Shown: positions 1 to 8,727, counted from the stretch's first letter. The stretch: DNA of 20,182 nt from Bacteroidales bacterium (GCA_019415705.1 DXYS01000051.1:1-20182), one strand, 5' to 3'. Numbers and translations are program-made. The notes: a model not told the origin generated them from the sequence alone.

Positions 1-62
1 TGAAACTTTCAATTCTCAGAGGCTTTAACAAGTGGAGTTCTGCAACACCCCCCTCACACACG

Positions 63-79
63 GCGCTGCGCTGCAGCGC
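63..79. other. GC-rich hairpin downstream of the cupin gene
   Basis: GCGCTG at 63-68 can pair with CAGCGC at 74-79 over a 5-nt loop, just beyond the stop of the minus-strand gene at 92. Read on the plus strand it is followed by TTTCTT, so it could end a plus-strand gene lying to the left. On the minus strand no T-run follows. Its function is uncertain, and the rest of positions 1-91 shows no gene. Confidence 0.3.
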
Positions 80-91
80 TTTCTTAGTGTA

Positions 92-919
92 TCACTTCAG
101 CTTATCATATTCCTCGTCGGTGACGGGTTCGAGCCATTCGTTGGAGCTGTTCTCGCCGGGCACCTCGAAGGCGAGATGTGCAAACCACGAGTCGGCGGCC
201 GCGCCGTGCCAGTGCTTGACGTTGGCCGGGATGTGGATGACTGTGCCGGGCAGTATCTCCACGGCCGGCTTGCCCTCCTCCTGATACCAGCCGCGGCCGG
301 CCACGCCTACGAGCATCTGACCGCCGCCTTTAGTGGCATGATGGATGTGCCAGTTATTGCGGCAGCGGGGCTCGAATGTAACGTTGGCAAACGGTATCTG
401 AGAGTCAGACACGCGGGCCAGATAGCTGTTGCCGATGAAATACTTGGCATAAGCCGTGTTGGGCTCGCCTATGGGGAAGATCATCGAGCGCGCAAACTCA
501 GCGCGGGCGTCATCGCCCCTGATGTCGTCGGCCCAAACGTTCTTGGCGAGGTTAAATGCCGCCCAAGCCTTCGGCCAGCCAGCATAAAAGGCGATGTGTG
601 TGATGATTTCGGCAATCTCCGTGCGTGTGATGCCGTTCTTTTTGGCAGACTCGAGATGAAATGTCAGCGAGCTGTCGGTGATGCCCTGCGAAATCAGACT
701 TGTGATGGTCACGAGGCTGCGGTTGCGCAGCGAGAGCAGGTCGTTGCGGCTCCACACTTCGCCGAAAAGTATGTCGTCGTTAAGGTGAGCGAACTCCGGC
801 GCGAAGTCGCCGAGCCGGTCGCGTCCGGCTGTCTGAACGATTTTCTGTTGTGCCATAATGTCAGTGCTTATTGTAATACTTAAGAAACTTATTAATACTA
901 ATGTGATAACTCTATTCAT
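92..919 (-). CDS. Exported carboxymuconolactone decarboxylase-like protein with C-terminal cupin domain
   Basis: 275 residues from the ATG at 919. Residues 1-23 look like a signal peptide: a hydrophobic stretch at about 4-16 and probable cleavage after IMA. Residues about 30-125 match the carboxymuconolactone decarboxylase/AhpD-like fold (NRSLVTITSLISQG, EIITHIAFYAGWPKAWAAF), without an AhpD CxxC pair. Residues about 158-260 form a single cupin with likely metal ligands H191, H193/H194 (HIHHATKGGG) and H236/H238 (VKHWHG). An ATG at 994 would add 25 residues that merely translate the repeats in the intergenic region, so 919 is preferred. MAQQ at 856 would give a cytosolic form. The substrate is unknown. 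Fused proteins of this type are common in Bacteroidales and are usually guessed to be small-molecule or oxidative-stress enzymes. It is transcribed away from carA. A TATTTTTG box at 992-999 on the minus strand fits a -7 element, with no good -33. Confidence 0.85.
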   Translation of the reverse strand: MNRVITLVLISFLSITISTDIMAQQKIVQTAGRDRLGDFAPEFAHLNDDILFGEVWSRNDLLSLRNRSLVTITSLISQGITDSSLTFHLESAKKNGITRTEIAEIITHIAFYAGWPKAWAAFNLAKNVWADDIRGDDARAEFARSMIFPIGEPNTAYAKYFIGNSYLARVSDSQIPFANVTFEPRCRNNWHIHHATKGGGQMLVGVAGRGWYQEEGKPAVEILPGTVIHIPANVKHWHGAAADSWFAHLAFEVPGENSSNEWLEPVTDEEYDKLK

Positions 920-935
920 GGTTTGTATAGTTTTA

Positions 936-967
936 TATAGTCTTGTATGCAGTTGTATAGTCTTGTA
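936..967. repeat. 12-bp direct repeat at 20-bp spacing in the divergent promoter region
   Basis: TATAGTCTTGTA occurs exactly at 936-947 and 956-967, starts 20 bp apart, or about two helical turns. A partial copy (TATAGTTTTATA) starts at 926. The repeats lie between the minus-strand cupin gene and carA, around a possible plus-strand promoter (GTTG 952-955, N20, TATATTTG 976-983). This spacing suits a dimeric or cooperative DNA-binding protein, but slippage in AT-rich DNA is also possible. Confidence 0.6.
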
Positions 968-1072
968 TTGTCGGTGTATATTTGTACGATGCAAAAATAC
1001 TGAAACAGAATTGTCGGCTGCGTTTCACAATCGTGGTATAAACTACCAATTTTACGGATTTTCGATTTAAAG

Positions 1073-1104
1073 ATTGGCAGGGCGATGTTTTTTTCGTAAC
1101 TTTG
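1073..1104 (+). promoter_or_regulatory. Probable carAB promoter (Bacteroidetes -33/-7 type)
   Basis: ATTG at 1073-1076, a 20-bp gap, then TAACTTTG at 1097-1104 matching the Bacteroidetes -7 consensus TAnnTTTG. Transcription should begin near 1111, about 55 nt before the chosen carA start. This argues against the ATG at 1106 as the translation start. A second upstream candidate is GTTG-N20-TATATTTG at 952-983. Confidence 0.65.
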
Positions 1105-1165
1105 CATGGTTTTCACGACTGATAGTGTTAGACCACCCATCATATTACGCTTAAAAACCTATCGT

Positions 1166-2299
1166 ATGCGCGAAACAAAACGCGCCGTCCTCGTTCTCGA
1201 AGACGGCACCACATTCGAGGGAAAGTCTTTTGGCTATGAGGCTTCGACATCGGGAGAAGTAGTTTTTAATACGGCCATGACAGGCTACCCTGAGAGTCTG
1301 ACAGACCCGTCCTATGAGGGTCAGATTTTAATCACCACATTTCCTTTGCTCGGCAATTACGGTGTGCCGCCGACTGATGACTCGCCTTTGCTGAGCGATT
1401 ACTTCGAAGACGCCCATATACACTGCAAGGCCATCATCGCACAGGACTACTCGTGGGAGCACAGCCACTGGCTCGCCGACCGCTCTCTGTCTGACTGGCT
1501 CAAAAGCGAGAAAGTGCCCGGCATCTATGACATCGACACCCGACAACTCACCAAACATCTGCGCGAGCAAGGATCAATGCTCGGTAAGATTGTGATTGAC
1601 GGACATGGCGATGTCGATTTTTATAATCCCAATCTCGAAAATCTTGTAGGCAAGACTTCGTGCGGCGACGTGACTCTTTATGAGCTCGGCGCCGACGGTA
1701 AATTTGTCACCACACCCTTGGACAAGGCTAATCCCGTGCTACCGCCGTCAGACAAGAAGACCGTCGTGCTCGTCGACTGCGGCGTCAAACACAACATCCT
1801 GCGCTGCCTGACACGCCGCGGTGTGCGCGTTGTGCGTGTGCCGTGGGACTATGACTTCTCTGTCATCCCCTATGACGGCCTGTTCATCTCTAACGGTCCG
1901 GGCAATCCCGACTTCGCCGAGGCCACAGTCGCAAATATTCGCCGCGCGCTTGACGGAGAACGTCCCATCTGCGGCATCTGCATGGGCAACCAGCTCCTTG
2001 CCAAAGCTGCCGGCGCCCGCACATACAAACTCAAATACGGCCACCGCAGCCACAATCAGCCCGTCCGCGTCGTCGGCGAGAACATCTGCTTCGTGACCTC
2101 GCAGAACCACGGCTTCGCCGTCGACAACTCCACGCTGCCCGACGACTGGGAGCCCCTGTTCATCAACATGAATGACGGCACCAACGAGGGTATCCGCCAC
2201 AAGACCAAGCCATTCTTCTCGGCCCAGTTCCACCCCGAGGCATCGAGCGGACCCAAAGACACGGAGTATCTCTTTGACGAGTTTATCAGCAAGCTTTAA
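1166..2299 (+). CDS. carA: Carbamoyl phosphate synthase small (glutamine amidotransferase) subunit
   Basis: 377 residues. It hydrolyses glutamine and passes ammonia to CarB for carbamoyl phosphate synthesis, the entry to pyrimidine and arginine biosynthesis in the cytosol. The N-terminal CPSase small-chain domain begins at VLEDGTTFEGKSFG and includes EVVFNTAMTGYPE. The class I GATase domain starts near residue 190 (VLVDCGVKHNILR) and has nucleophile C272 in CGICMGNQ plus H356 and E358 in FHPEAS. The catalytic triad is therefore intact. The start at 1166 (MRETKRAVLVLEDG) was chosen because it matches where the family begins and because the ATG at 1106 sits next to the -7 promoter box. Several stretches (VPWDYDF, NDGTNEGI, SQNHGFAVDN) read more like animal CPS1/CAD than E. 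coli CarA. carB follows after 24 nt, so the two are surely co-transcribed. Confidence 0.97.
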   Translation: MRETKRAVLVLEDGTTFEGKSFGYEASTSGEVVFNTAMTGYPESLTDPSYEGQILITTFPLLGNYGVPPTDDSPLLSDYFEDAHIHCKAIIAQDYSWEHSHWLADRSLSDWLKSEKVPGIYDIDTRQLTKHLREQGSMLGKIVIDGHGDVDFYNPNLENLVGKTSCGDVTLYELGADGKFVTTPLDKANPVLPPSDKKTVVLVDCGVKHNILRCLTRRGVRVVRVPWDYDFSVIPYDGLFISNGPGNPDFAEATVANIRRALDGERPICGICMGNQLLAKAAGARTYKLKYGHRSHNQPVRVVGENICFVTSQNHGFAVDNSTLPDDWEPLFINMNDGTNEGIRHKTKPFFSAQFHPEASSGPKDTEYLFDEFISKL

Positions 2300-2323
2300 T
2301 CATCATCACCACGACTCAGACCA

Positions 2324-5300
2324 ATGACTCAGACTGATTCAACAAGCAATCCCAACCGCGACAATCAGATAAAGAAAGTTTTGCTGCTCGGCAGCGGCGC
2401 ACTCAAAATCGGCGAGGCCGGCGAGTTTGACTACTCGGGCTCGCAGGCCCTCAAGGCCATGCGCGAGGAGGGTATCGCCACCGTGCTTATCAACCCTAAC
2501 ATCGCCACGGTGCAGACCTCCGAAGGCTTTGCCGACAAGATTTACTTCCTGCCGGTCACACCTTATTTCGTCGAGAAAATCATTCAGAAAGAGCGCCCTG
2601 ACGGCATCATGCTCGCCTTCGGCGGTCAGACAGCCCTCAACTGCGGCGTGGCTCTCTATGAGAGCGGCATCCTCGAGAAATACGGCGTCAAGGTGCTCGG
2701 CACACCTGTCCGTGCAATCATGGACACCGAAGACCGCGAGCTCTTCGTGCGTAAGCTCGACGAAATCGACATCAAGACCATACGCAGCGAGGCCGTCGAC
2801 AATATCGACGACGCCCTGCGCGTGGCCAATCAGCTGGGCTACCCCGTCATTGTCCGCGCTGCCTATGCCCTCGGCGGCCTCGGCAGCGGTTTCTGCGACA
2901 ACGACGCCGAGCTCGTAGCCCTCACCGAGAAGGCGCTCTCGTTCTCGCCTCAGGTGCTCGTCGAGAAGTCGCTAAAAGGCTGGAAAGAAGTCGAGTATGA
3001 AGTCGTGCGCGACCGCTTTGACAACTGTATCACGGTCTGCAACATGGAGAACTTTGACCCGCTCGGCATCCACACCGGCGAGAGCATTGTCGTCGCTCCC
3101 TCGCAGACACTCTCTAACGACGACTACCACTACCTGCGTTCATTGGCCATCAAAATCATACGCCACATCGGCATCGTCGGCGAGTGTAACGTCCAGTATG
3201 CCTACGACCCCGAGTCGATGGACTATCGCGTCATCGAGGTCAACGCCCGTCTGAGCCGCTCGTCGGCTCTCGCATCCAAGGCCACGGGCTATCCCCTCGC
3301 TTTCGTTGCCGCCAAACTCGGCCTCGGCTACGGCCTGTTTGACCTCAAAAACTCCGTCACACGCTCCACGTCGGCTTTCTTCGAGCCGGCTCTTGACTAT
3401 CTCGTGGTCAAGATACCCCGCTGGGACCTCGGCAAATTCCACGGCGTCAAGCGCGAAATCGGCTCGTCGATGAAATCGGTCGGTGAGGTCATGGCCATCG
3501 GCCGTACCTTCGAGGAAGCCATTCAAAAGGGCCTGCGCATGATAGGGCAGGGCATGCACGGCTTCGTCGGCAACAAAGACATCAAGGTCCCCGACATCGA
3601 CGCATCGCTCGCCGAGCCTACAGACAAGCGCATTTTCGTCATTGCCAAGGCGATGCAGGAGGGCTACACCGTCGAGCGCATACACGAGCTCACCAAAATT
3701 GACCGCTGGTTTCTCTACAAGCTCAAGAACATCATGGACACATCGGTCGAGCTCTCTGTCTTCGACGAAATCAACAAGCTCCCGGCCGAGCTGCTCCGTC
3801 TTGCCAAACAGCAGGGCTTCAGCGACTTTCAGGTCGCCCGTGCCGTCCTCAAAGAGCGCATGACAGACAGCGAGGGAGCCAATCTCGCCGTCCGCGCCCT
3901 GCGCAAGAGCCTCGGCATCGTGCCCGTCGTCAAACAGATTGACACCCTCGCCGCCGAGTATCCCGCACAGACCAACTATCTCTACCTAACATACAACGGC
4001 GCCTCGAATGACGTGGACTATCTCCATGACCACCGCTCGATAGTCGTGCTCGGCTCCGGCGCCTATCGCATCGGCTCGTCTGTCGAATTCGACTGGTGCT
4101 CGGTCAATGCACTGATGACCGTCAAGCGCGAAGGCTGGCGCTCGGTGATGATTAACTATAATCCCGAGACCGTCTCGACCGACTATGACATGTGTGACCG
4201 CCTGTACTTCGACGAGCTCACCTTCGAGCGCGTGATGGACATCCTCGACCTCGAGCAGCCCCACGGCACCATCCTGTCAGTGGGCGGCCAGATACCCAAC
4301 AACCTCGCCACACGCTTAGACGAGCAGGGCGTCAACATCCTCGGCACATCCGCCAAGTCAATCGACAACGCCGAAGACCGTCATAAATTCTCGGCTATGC
4401 TCGACAGCCTCGGCATCGACCAGCCCCGCTGGCGCGAGCTCACAAGCATGGACGATATCAAGGAGTTTATCGACGAAGTCGGCTTCCCCGTGCTCGTCCG
4501 CCCGAGCTACGTGCTTTCGGGCGCCGCAATGAACGTCTGCTCCAACGACGAGGAGCTCGTCAGATTCCTGCGCCTCGCCGCCAACGTTTCCAAGCAGCAT
4601 CCCGTCGTCGTCACAGAGTTCATACAGTTCGCCAAGGAAATCGAGATGGACGCCGTGGCTCAGAACGGCGAAATCAAGGCCTACGCCATTTCAGAGCACA
4701 TCGAGTTTGCCGGCGTGCACTCCGGCGACGCCACTATCCAGTTCCCGCCGCAGAAACTCTATGTCGAGACCATGCGCCGCATCAAGAAAGTATCGTCGCA
4801 GATAGCCCGCGCCCTCAACATCTCGGGTCCGTTCAACATACAGTATCTCGCCAAGAACAACGACATCAAGGTCATCGAGTGTAACCTGCGCGCATCACGT
4901 AGTTTCCCCTTCGTGTCCAAGATACTCAAAATCAACTTTATCGACCTCGCGACACGCATCATGCTCGGTCTCCCCGTCGAGAAGCCTCACAAAAACGCCT
5001 TCGACCTCGACTACGTCGGTATCAAGGCATCGCAGTTCTCGTTCTCGCGTCTGCAGGGCGCAGACCCCGTGCTCGGTGTCGACATGTCGTCGACCGGCGA
5101 GGTAGGCTGCATAGGAGCCGACACATCTGAGGCCATCCTCAAGTCTATGCTTGCTGTCGGCCTGCGCATACCCTCCAAGGACAAGGGCGTGCTGCTGAGC
5201 ACCGGCGGTCCCAAACAGAAGGCCGACATGCTCGAGGCCGCTCACGAGCTCCATAACAACGGCTACAAGATTTACGCCACAGGCGGCACACACCAGTTCC

Positions 5301-5584
5301 TCAATGACAACGGCATCCCGGCCGTCCGCGTCTACTGGCCGTCTCAGTCTGACATGCAGCCGCAGGCGCTCGACCTGCTCCACGAGCACGCCATCGACCT
5401 CGTCGTCAATATCCCCAAAAACCTCAGCTCGACAGAGCTCAGCAACGGCTACAAGATACGTCGCGCGTCAATCGACCTCAATGTGCCTTTGCTGACCAAC
5501 GCCCGTCTTGCTTCGGCATTCATACATGCGTTCACCACGCTGCCCATAGACAAAATCGAAATACGCAGCTGGGACGAATACTAA
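2324..5584 (+). CDS. carB: Carbamoyl phosphate synthase large subunit
   Basis: 1086 residues, close to the usual length of about 1070. It makes carbamoyl phosphate from bicarbonate, two ATP and ammonia delivered by CarA. Order of domains: first synthetase half with ATP-grasp (about 15-410: GSGALKIGEAGEFDYSGS, GGQTALNCG, YALGGLGSGFC, EVNARLSRSSALASKATGYP); oligomerisation domain (about 420-560: DRWFLYKLKNIMD, FSDFQVARAV); second synthetase half (about 580-940: GSGAYRIGSSVEFDW, NYNPETVSTDYD, SVGGQIPNN, PSYVLSGAAMNV, ECNLRASRSFPF); and C-terminal MGS-like allosteric domain from about 952 (GVLLSTGGPKQKADM, ATGGTHQFL, VNIPKN). Both ATP-grasp halves look intact. The sequence is strikingly close to eukaryotic CPS1/CAD over long stretches (WDLGKFHG, GSSMKSVGEVMAIGRTFEE, VKQIDTLAAEYPAQTNYLY). 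This appears to be normal for Bacteroidales. Confidence 0.97.
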   Translation: MTQTDSTSNPNRDNQIKKVLLLGSGALKIGEAGEFDYSGSQALKAMREEGIATVLINPNIATVQTSEGFADKIYFLPVTPYFVEKIIQKERPDGIMLAFGGQTALNCGVALYESGILEKYGVKVLGTPVRAIMDTEDRELFVRKLDEIDIKTIRSEAVDNIDDALRVANQLGYPVIVRAAYALGGLGSGFCDNDAELVALTEKALSFSPQVLVEKSLKGWKEVEYEVVRDRFDNCITVCNMENFDPLGIHTGESIVVAPSQTLSNDDYHYLRSLAIKIIRHIGIVGECNVQYAYDPESMDYRVIEVNARLSRSSALASKATGYPLAFVAAKLGLGYGLFDLKNSVTRSTSAFFEPALDYLVVKIPRWDLGKFHGVKREIGSSMKSVGEVMAIGRTFEEAIQKGLRMIGQGMHGFVGNKDIKVPDIDASLAEPTDKRIFVIAKAMQEGYTVERIHELTKIDRWFLYKLKNIMDTSVELSVFDEINKLPAELLRLAKQQGFSDFQVARAVLKERMTDSEGANLAVRALRKSLGIVPVVKQIDTLAAEYPAQTNYLYLTYNGASNDVDYLHDHRSIVVLGSGAYRIGSSVEFDWCSVNALMTVKREGWRSVMINYNPETVSTDYDMCDRLYFDELTFERVMDILDLEQPHGTILSVGGQIPNNLATRLDEQGVNILGTSAKSIDNAEDRHKFSAMLDSLGIDQPRWRELTSMDDIKEFIDEVGFPVLVRPSYVLSGAAMNVCSNDEELVRFLRLAANVSKQHPVVVTEFIQFAKEIEMDAVAQNGEIKAYAISEHIEFAGVHSGDATIQFPPQKLYVETMRRIKKVSSQIARALNISGPFNIQYLAKNNDIKVIECNLRASRSFPFVSKILKINFIDLATRIMLGLPVEKPHKNAFDLDYVGIKASQFSFSRLQGADPVLGVDMSSTGEVGCIGADTSEAILKSMLAVGLRIPSKDKGVLLSTGGPKQKADMLEAAHELHNNGYKIYATGGTHQFLNDNGIPAVRVYWPSQSDMQPQALDLLHEHAIDLVVNIPKNLSSTELSNGYKIRRASIDLNVPLLTNARLASAFIHAFTTLPIDKIEIRSWDEY

Positions 5585-5646
5585 TCCGGTAAAACAATAC
5601 TTTCTGCAATCGTAGAAACATTATTCATTTACTAAAACCTCTAATT

Positions 5647-8559
5647 ATGAAAAAATTGACGCGTCTCGCCGGTATAGCCCTGATGCTCATGGCCGCTCTT
5701 ACGGCCAATGCCGGCAAGTATCAGTTTCAGACGGTCCCGGGTGACCCTCTTGACACCAAAATCTACACGCTGCCTAACGGCCTGAAGATTTTCATGTCTG
5801 TCAACAAGGACGAGCCCCGCATCCAGACCAACATCGCCGTGCGTGTCGGCGGCAAGAACGACCCCGCCGAGACAACGGGCCTCGCACACTACTTCGAGCA
5901 CCTGATGTTCAAGGGCACCGAGCAGTTCGGCACCTCTGACTACAAGGCCGAGAAGCCCCTGCTCGATCAGATCGAGAGCCTTTTTGAAGTCTATCGCACC
6001 ACTACTGACGAGGCTGAGCGCAAAGCCCTCTACCACACAATTGACTCCATCAGCTACGAGGCCTCAAAGCTCGCCATACCCAACGAGTATGACAAACTGA
6101 TGAGCGCCATCGGCGCAAACGGCACTAACGCCTATACCTCAAATGACATGACCTGCTATGTCGAGGATATCCCCTCAAACGAGATTGAGAACTGGGCGCG
6201 CATTCAGGCCGACCGCTTCGAGCATCCTGTCATCCGCGGTTTCCACACCGAGCTTGAGACTATCTATGAGGAGAAAAACATGTCACTTACATCTGACGGC
6301 CGCAAGATGTCAGAAGCCATGCTCTCATCGCTCTTCCCTCATCATCCTTACGGCACACAGACCGTCCTCGGCACACAGGAGCATCTCAAAAATCCTTCGA
6401 TTACAAATGTAAAGAAGTATCACGAGACATGGTATGTGCCCAACAATATGGCTATCTGCCTCTCGGGTGACTTCGACCCTGACAATATGGTCGACATCAT
6501 CACCAAATACTTCGGACATCTTAAACCCAATCCCAATCTGCCTCATCTCGACTTCCCGGCCGAGGCCACAATCACCGAGCCGGTCAAGCGTGAGGTGTGG
6601 GGCAACGAGGCCGAGCGTCTTTATCTCGCATGGCGCGTCCCCGCTGCCAAAGATCCCGACATGCGAGTTCTCGCCATCATCTCAGAGGTGCTCGACAACG
6701 GCAAGTGCGGTCTGATTGACCTCAACATCAATATGGCTCAGACTATGCTCGGCGCCGGTGCAGGCACATACGATCTCGCCGATCAGGGAGCCTTCCTGCT
6801 CATCGGCATGCCCAAGGGCGGCCAGACCCTCGACGATGTGCGCAATCTGCTGCTCGCCGAGATGAAAAATCTGCGTGAAGGCAAATTTGCCGACGACCTC
6901 GTGCCTTCGATTATCAATAACCTCAAACTGCAGTTGCAGCGTTCGTTCGAGCCAAATTCGGGCCGTGTCAACTATTATAGAGACGCCTTCATCAACGGCG
7001 AGCCGTGGGCTGATGTTGTCAAGGGCTTCGAAGAGCTTGAGTCAGTCACCAAGGCTGACGTCGTGGCCGTGGCCAACAAATACTTCGGCGACAACAATTA
7101 TGTGGCAATCTACAAACTTCAGGGCCCCGACAAAAACGAGCTCAAAATCGCCAAACCCGAGCTGACTCCCATCGCCATGAACCGTGACAAGTCGAGTCAG
7201 TTCCTTCTTGACATCCAGAACAGCAAGGTCGAGCCCATCGAGCCTGTTTTTGTCGACTTTGACCGTGACCTTACATTCCTCAAGGCCAAAAACGGCGTCC
7301 CGGTGCTCTATACGCCAAACACCACCAACGACGTCTTCCAGCTGACATATATTTATAATGTAGGCACCAACAACGACGTGCGCCTCGGCTATGTCGACGA
7401 ATTGCTCAACCTCTCGGGCACCAAGACAATGACTCCGCAGGACATTCAGAACGCCTTCTACAAGCTCGCTTGCTCGTTCCGTCTGTCTATCGGCACAGAG
7501 CGCTCCTACATCGTGCTGAGCGGTCTCAACGAAAACATGCCGCAGGCAATCGAGCTTTTCGAGAAGATTGTCCGTGAGGCCGAAATTGACACCGCCGCTT
7601 ACAGCGCCTATATTGACCGCATCGAGCAGGCTCGCGCAAATTCCAAGACAAACCAGTCTGCCAACTTCCGCGCCCTGCGCAACTACATGATGTACGGTAA
7701 GGACAATTCCCAGACCCGCGACCTCAGCGTCGAGCAGCTTCGCGGCTCTGATCCTGCCGTCTTCTTCGAGGCGCTCCGTGACCTGATGGGTTATGAGCAT
7801 CAGATTATCTACTACGGCGCATCTGACGGCAAGAAGGTCATCGACGACATTAACAAGTATCACTACATCGCCGCCGAGCCCCGCAAAGCTCCCGAGCAGA
7901 ATGTCTTCACTCAGGTACAGCCCGAAGAGACCGTTATCTTTGTCGCTCCTTACGACGCCAAACAGCTCTACATGTCGCTCTTCTCAAACCGCGGCGAGAA
8001 ATATGACCCGGCGCTGACTCCGATGCTTGAGATTTACAACGAGTACTTCGGCGGCTCGATGAACGCCATCGTTTTCCAAGAAATGCGTGAAAGCCGTTCG
8101 CTTGCCTACTCGGCATGGGCCGGTCTTAGCAGCCCCGGTTATCTGCGTCGTCCTTACGTATATCAGGCACAGATTGCCACTCAGAACGACAAGATGATTG
8201 ATGCCACAAATGCCTTTGATGAAATCATCAACGAAATGCCCGTCAGCGCTCCGGCTTTTGAACTCGCAAAGAAAGGTCTTGAGTCGCGTCTGCGCACACA
8301 GCGCATAATCAAAGACGATATCGCGTGGGCCTATATCAATGCCCGTGACCTCGGCGAGTCTACAGACACCCGCAAGGCTGTATTCGAGGCTCTGCCTGCC
8401 GCAACTATCGAGGATGTAATCAAGTTCCAGAAAGAACATGTCAAAGGACGCACATACTACTATTGTGTGCTCGGCGACACCAAAGACCTCGACATTGAAG
8501 CGCTGTCGAAACTCGGCAAAGTGGTGATGCTCACCACCGAAGACATCTTCGGCTACTAA
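5647..8559 (+). CDS. Exported M16 family zinc metallopeptidase (two fused M16 halves)
   Basis: 970 residues. Signal peptide 1-22 (ALMLMAALTANA, cleavage after ANA; no lipobox cysteine), so the enzyme probably works in the periplasm. The zinc motif HxxEH is HYFEH at 81-85, with the distal zinc glutamate in TIYEEKN (E208 or E209). The spacing is longer than in the shortest M16 enzymes, due to an insertion at about 95-150 (DQIESLFEVYRTTTDEAERK). The first half also has NGTNAYTSNDMTCYVEDIP. A second, zinc-less half runs from about 530 and includes the family's substrate-side motif RESRSLAYSAW. Pitrilysin-like enzymes close around small peptides and degrade them. Here the target is unknown, with exported or signal peptides as family-level possibilities. 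It lies 62 nt after carB with no clear promoter in the gap, so read-through is possible although the functions are unrelated. It is followed by a strong terminator. Confidence 0.93.
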   Translation: MKKLTRLAGIALMLMAALTANAGKYQFQTVPGDPLDTKIYTLPNGLKIFMSVNKDEPRIQTNIAVRVGGKNDPAETTGLAHYFEHLMFKGTEQFGTSDYKAEKPLLDQIESLFEVYRTTTDEAERKALYHTIDSISYEASKLAIPNEYDKLMSAIGANGTNAYTSNDMTCYVEDIPSNEIENWARIQADRFEHPVIRGFHTELETIYEEKNMSLTSDGRKMSEAMLSSLFPHHPYGTQTVLGTQEHLKNPSITNVKKYHETWYVPNNMAICLSGDFDPDNMVDIITKYFGHLKPNPNLPHLDFPAEATITEPVKREVWGNEAERLYLAWRVPAAKDPDMRVLAIISEVLDNGKCGLIDLNINMAQTMLGAGAGTYDLADQGAFLLIGMPKGGQTLDDVRNLLLAEMKNLREGKFADDLVPSIINNLKLQLQRSFEPNSGRVNYYRDAFINGEPWADVVKGFEELESVTKADVVAVANKYFGDNNYVAIYKLQGPDKNELKIAKPELTPIAMNRDKSSQFLLDIQNSKVEPIEPVFVDFDRDLTFLKAKNGVPVLYTPNTTNDVFQLTYIYNVGTNNDVRLGYVDELLNLSGTKTMTPQDIQNAFYKLACSFRLSIGTERSYIVLSGLNENMPQAIELFEKIVREAEIDTAAYSAYIDRIEQARANSKTNQSANFRALRNYMMYGKDNSQTRDLSVEQLRGSDPAVFFEALRDLMGYEHQIIYYGASDGKKVIDDINKYHYIAAEPRKAPEQNVFTQVQPEETVIFVAPYDAKQLYMSLFSNRGEKYDPALTPMLEIYNEYFGGSMNAIVFQEMRESRSLAYSAWAGLSSPGYLRRPYVYQAQIATQNDKMIDATNAFDEIINEMPVSAPAFELAKKGLESRLRTQRIIKDDIAWAYINARDLGESTDTRKAVFEALPAATIEDVIKFQKEHVKGRTYYYCVLGDTKDLDIEALSKLGKVVMLTTEDIFGY

Positions 8560-8586
8560 TCAGCCCGTTTTCCCAATCCCTATATA

Positions 8587-8634
8587 GTCGGGACGCACCC
8601 CCTCATTCGGGTCGTGCGTCTCGACTGCTTTTCT
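8587..8634 (+). terminator. Intrinsic terminator after the M16 peptidase gene
   Basis: GTCGGGACGCAC at 8587-8598 pairs with GTGCGTCTCGAC at 8614-8625 (12 bp including one G-U) across a 15-nt loop, followed by TGCTTTTCT. It starts 28 nt after the stop codon and separates the peptidase from the B12 operon. Confidence 0.85.
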
Positions 8635-8640
8635 ATACAC

Positions 8641-8657
8641 GACTATACAATTGCATA
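8641..8657 (+). repeat. 17-nt element also found upstream of the cupin gene
   Basis: GACTATACAATTGCATA here matches the reverse complement of 946-962 (GACTATACAACTGCATA) at 16 of 17 positions. In both places it lies in AT-rich DNA shortly upstream of a promoter. It could be a regulator site or a degenerate dispersed repeat. Confidence 0.5.
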
Positions 8658-8679
8658 GTGTAGCATAGTACATAATACA

Positions 8680-8711
8680 TTTGTATACAATTGAAATTAT
8701 TTCTATATTTG
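8680..8711 (+). promoter_or_regulatory. Promoter of the B12 uptake operon
   Basis: TTTG at 8680-8683, a 20-bp gap, and TATATTTG at 8704-8711 is an essentially perfect Bacteroidetes -33/-7 promoter. Transcription should start near 8718, just ahead of the riboswitch. Confidence 0.85.
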
Positions 8712-8727
8712 CGGCGAAATCAGTTAA

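Noticed and set aside
32..883. 283-codon open frame on the plus strand across the cupin gene
   Set aside because: It is antisense to a gene with clear CMD and cupin motifs, and its translation shows no recognisable domain or sensible start context.
858..1070. 70-codon plus-strand frame in the divergent intergenic region
   Set aside because: It mostly translates the TATAGTCTTGTA repeats and promoter DNA, with no independent support.
5585..5646. Promoter for the M16 peptidase in the gap after carB
   Set aside because: No TAnnTTTG box with a suitable -33 is present; the closest, TACTTTCTG, does not fit the consensus.
7042..7863. 273-codon minus-strand frame inside the M16 peptidase gene
   Set aside because: It is a shadow frame from high-GC codon use, with no domain, and it lies fully within a well-supported gene.
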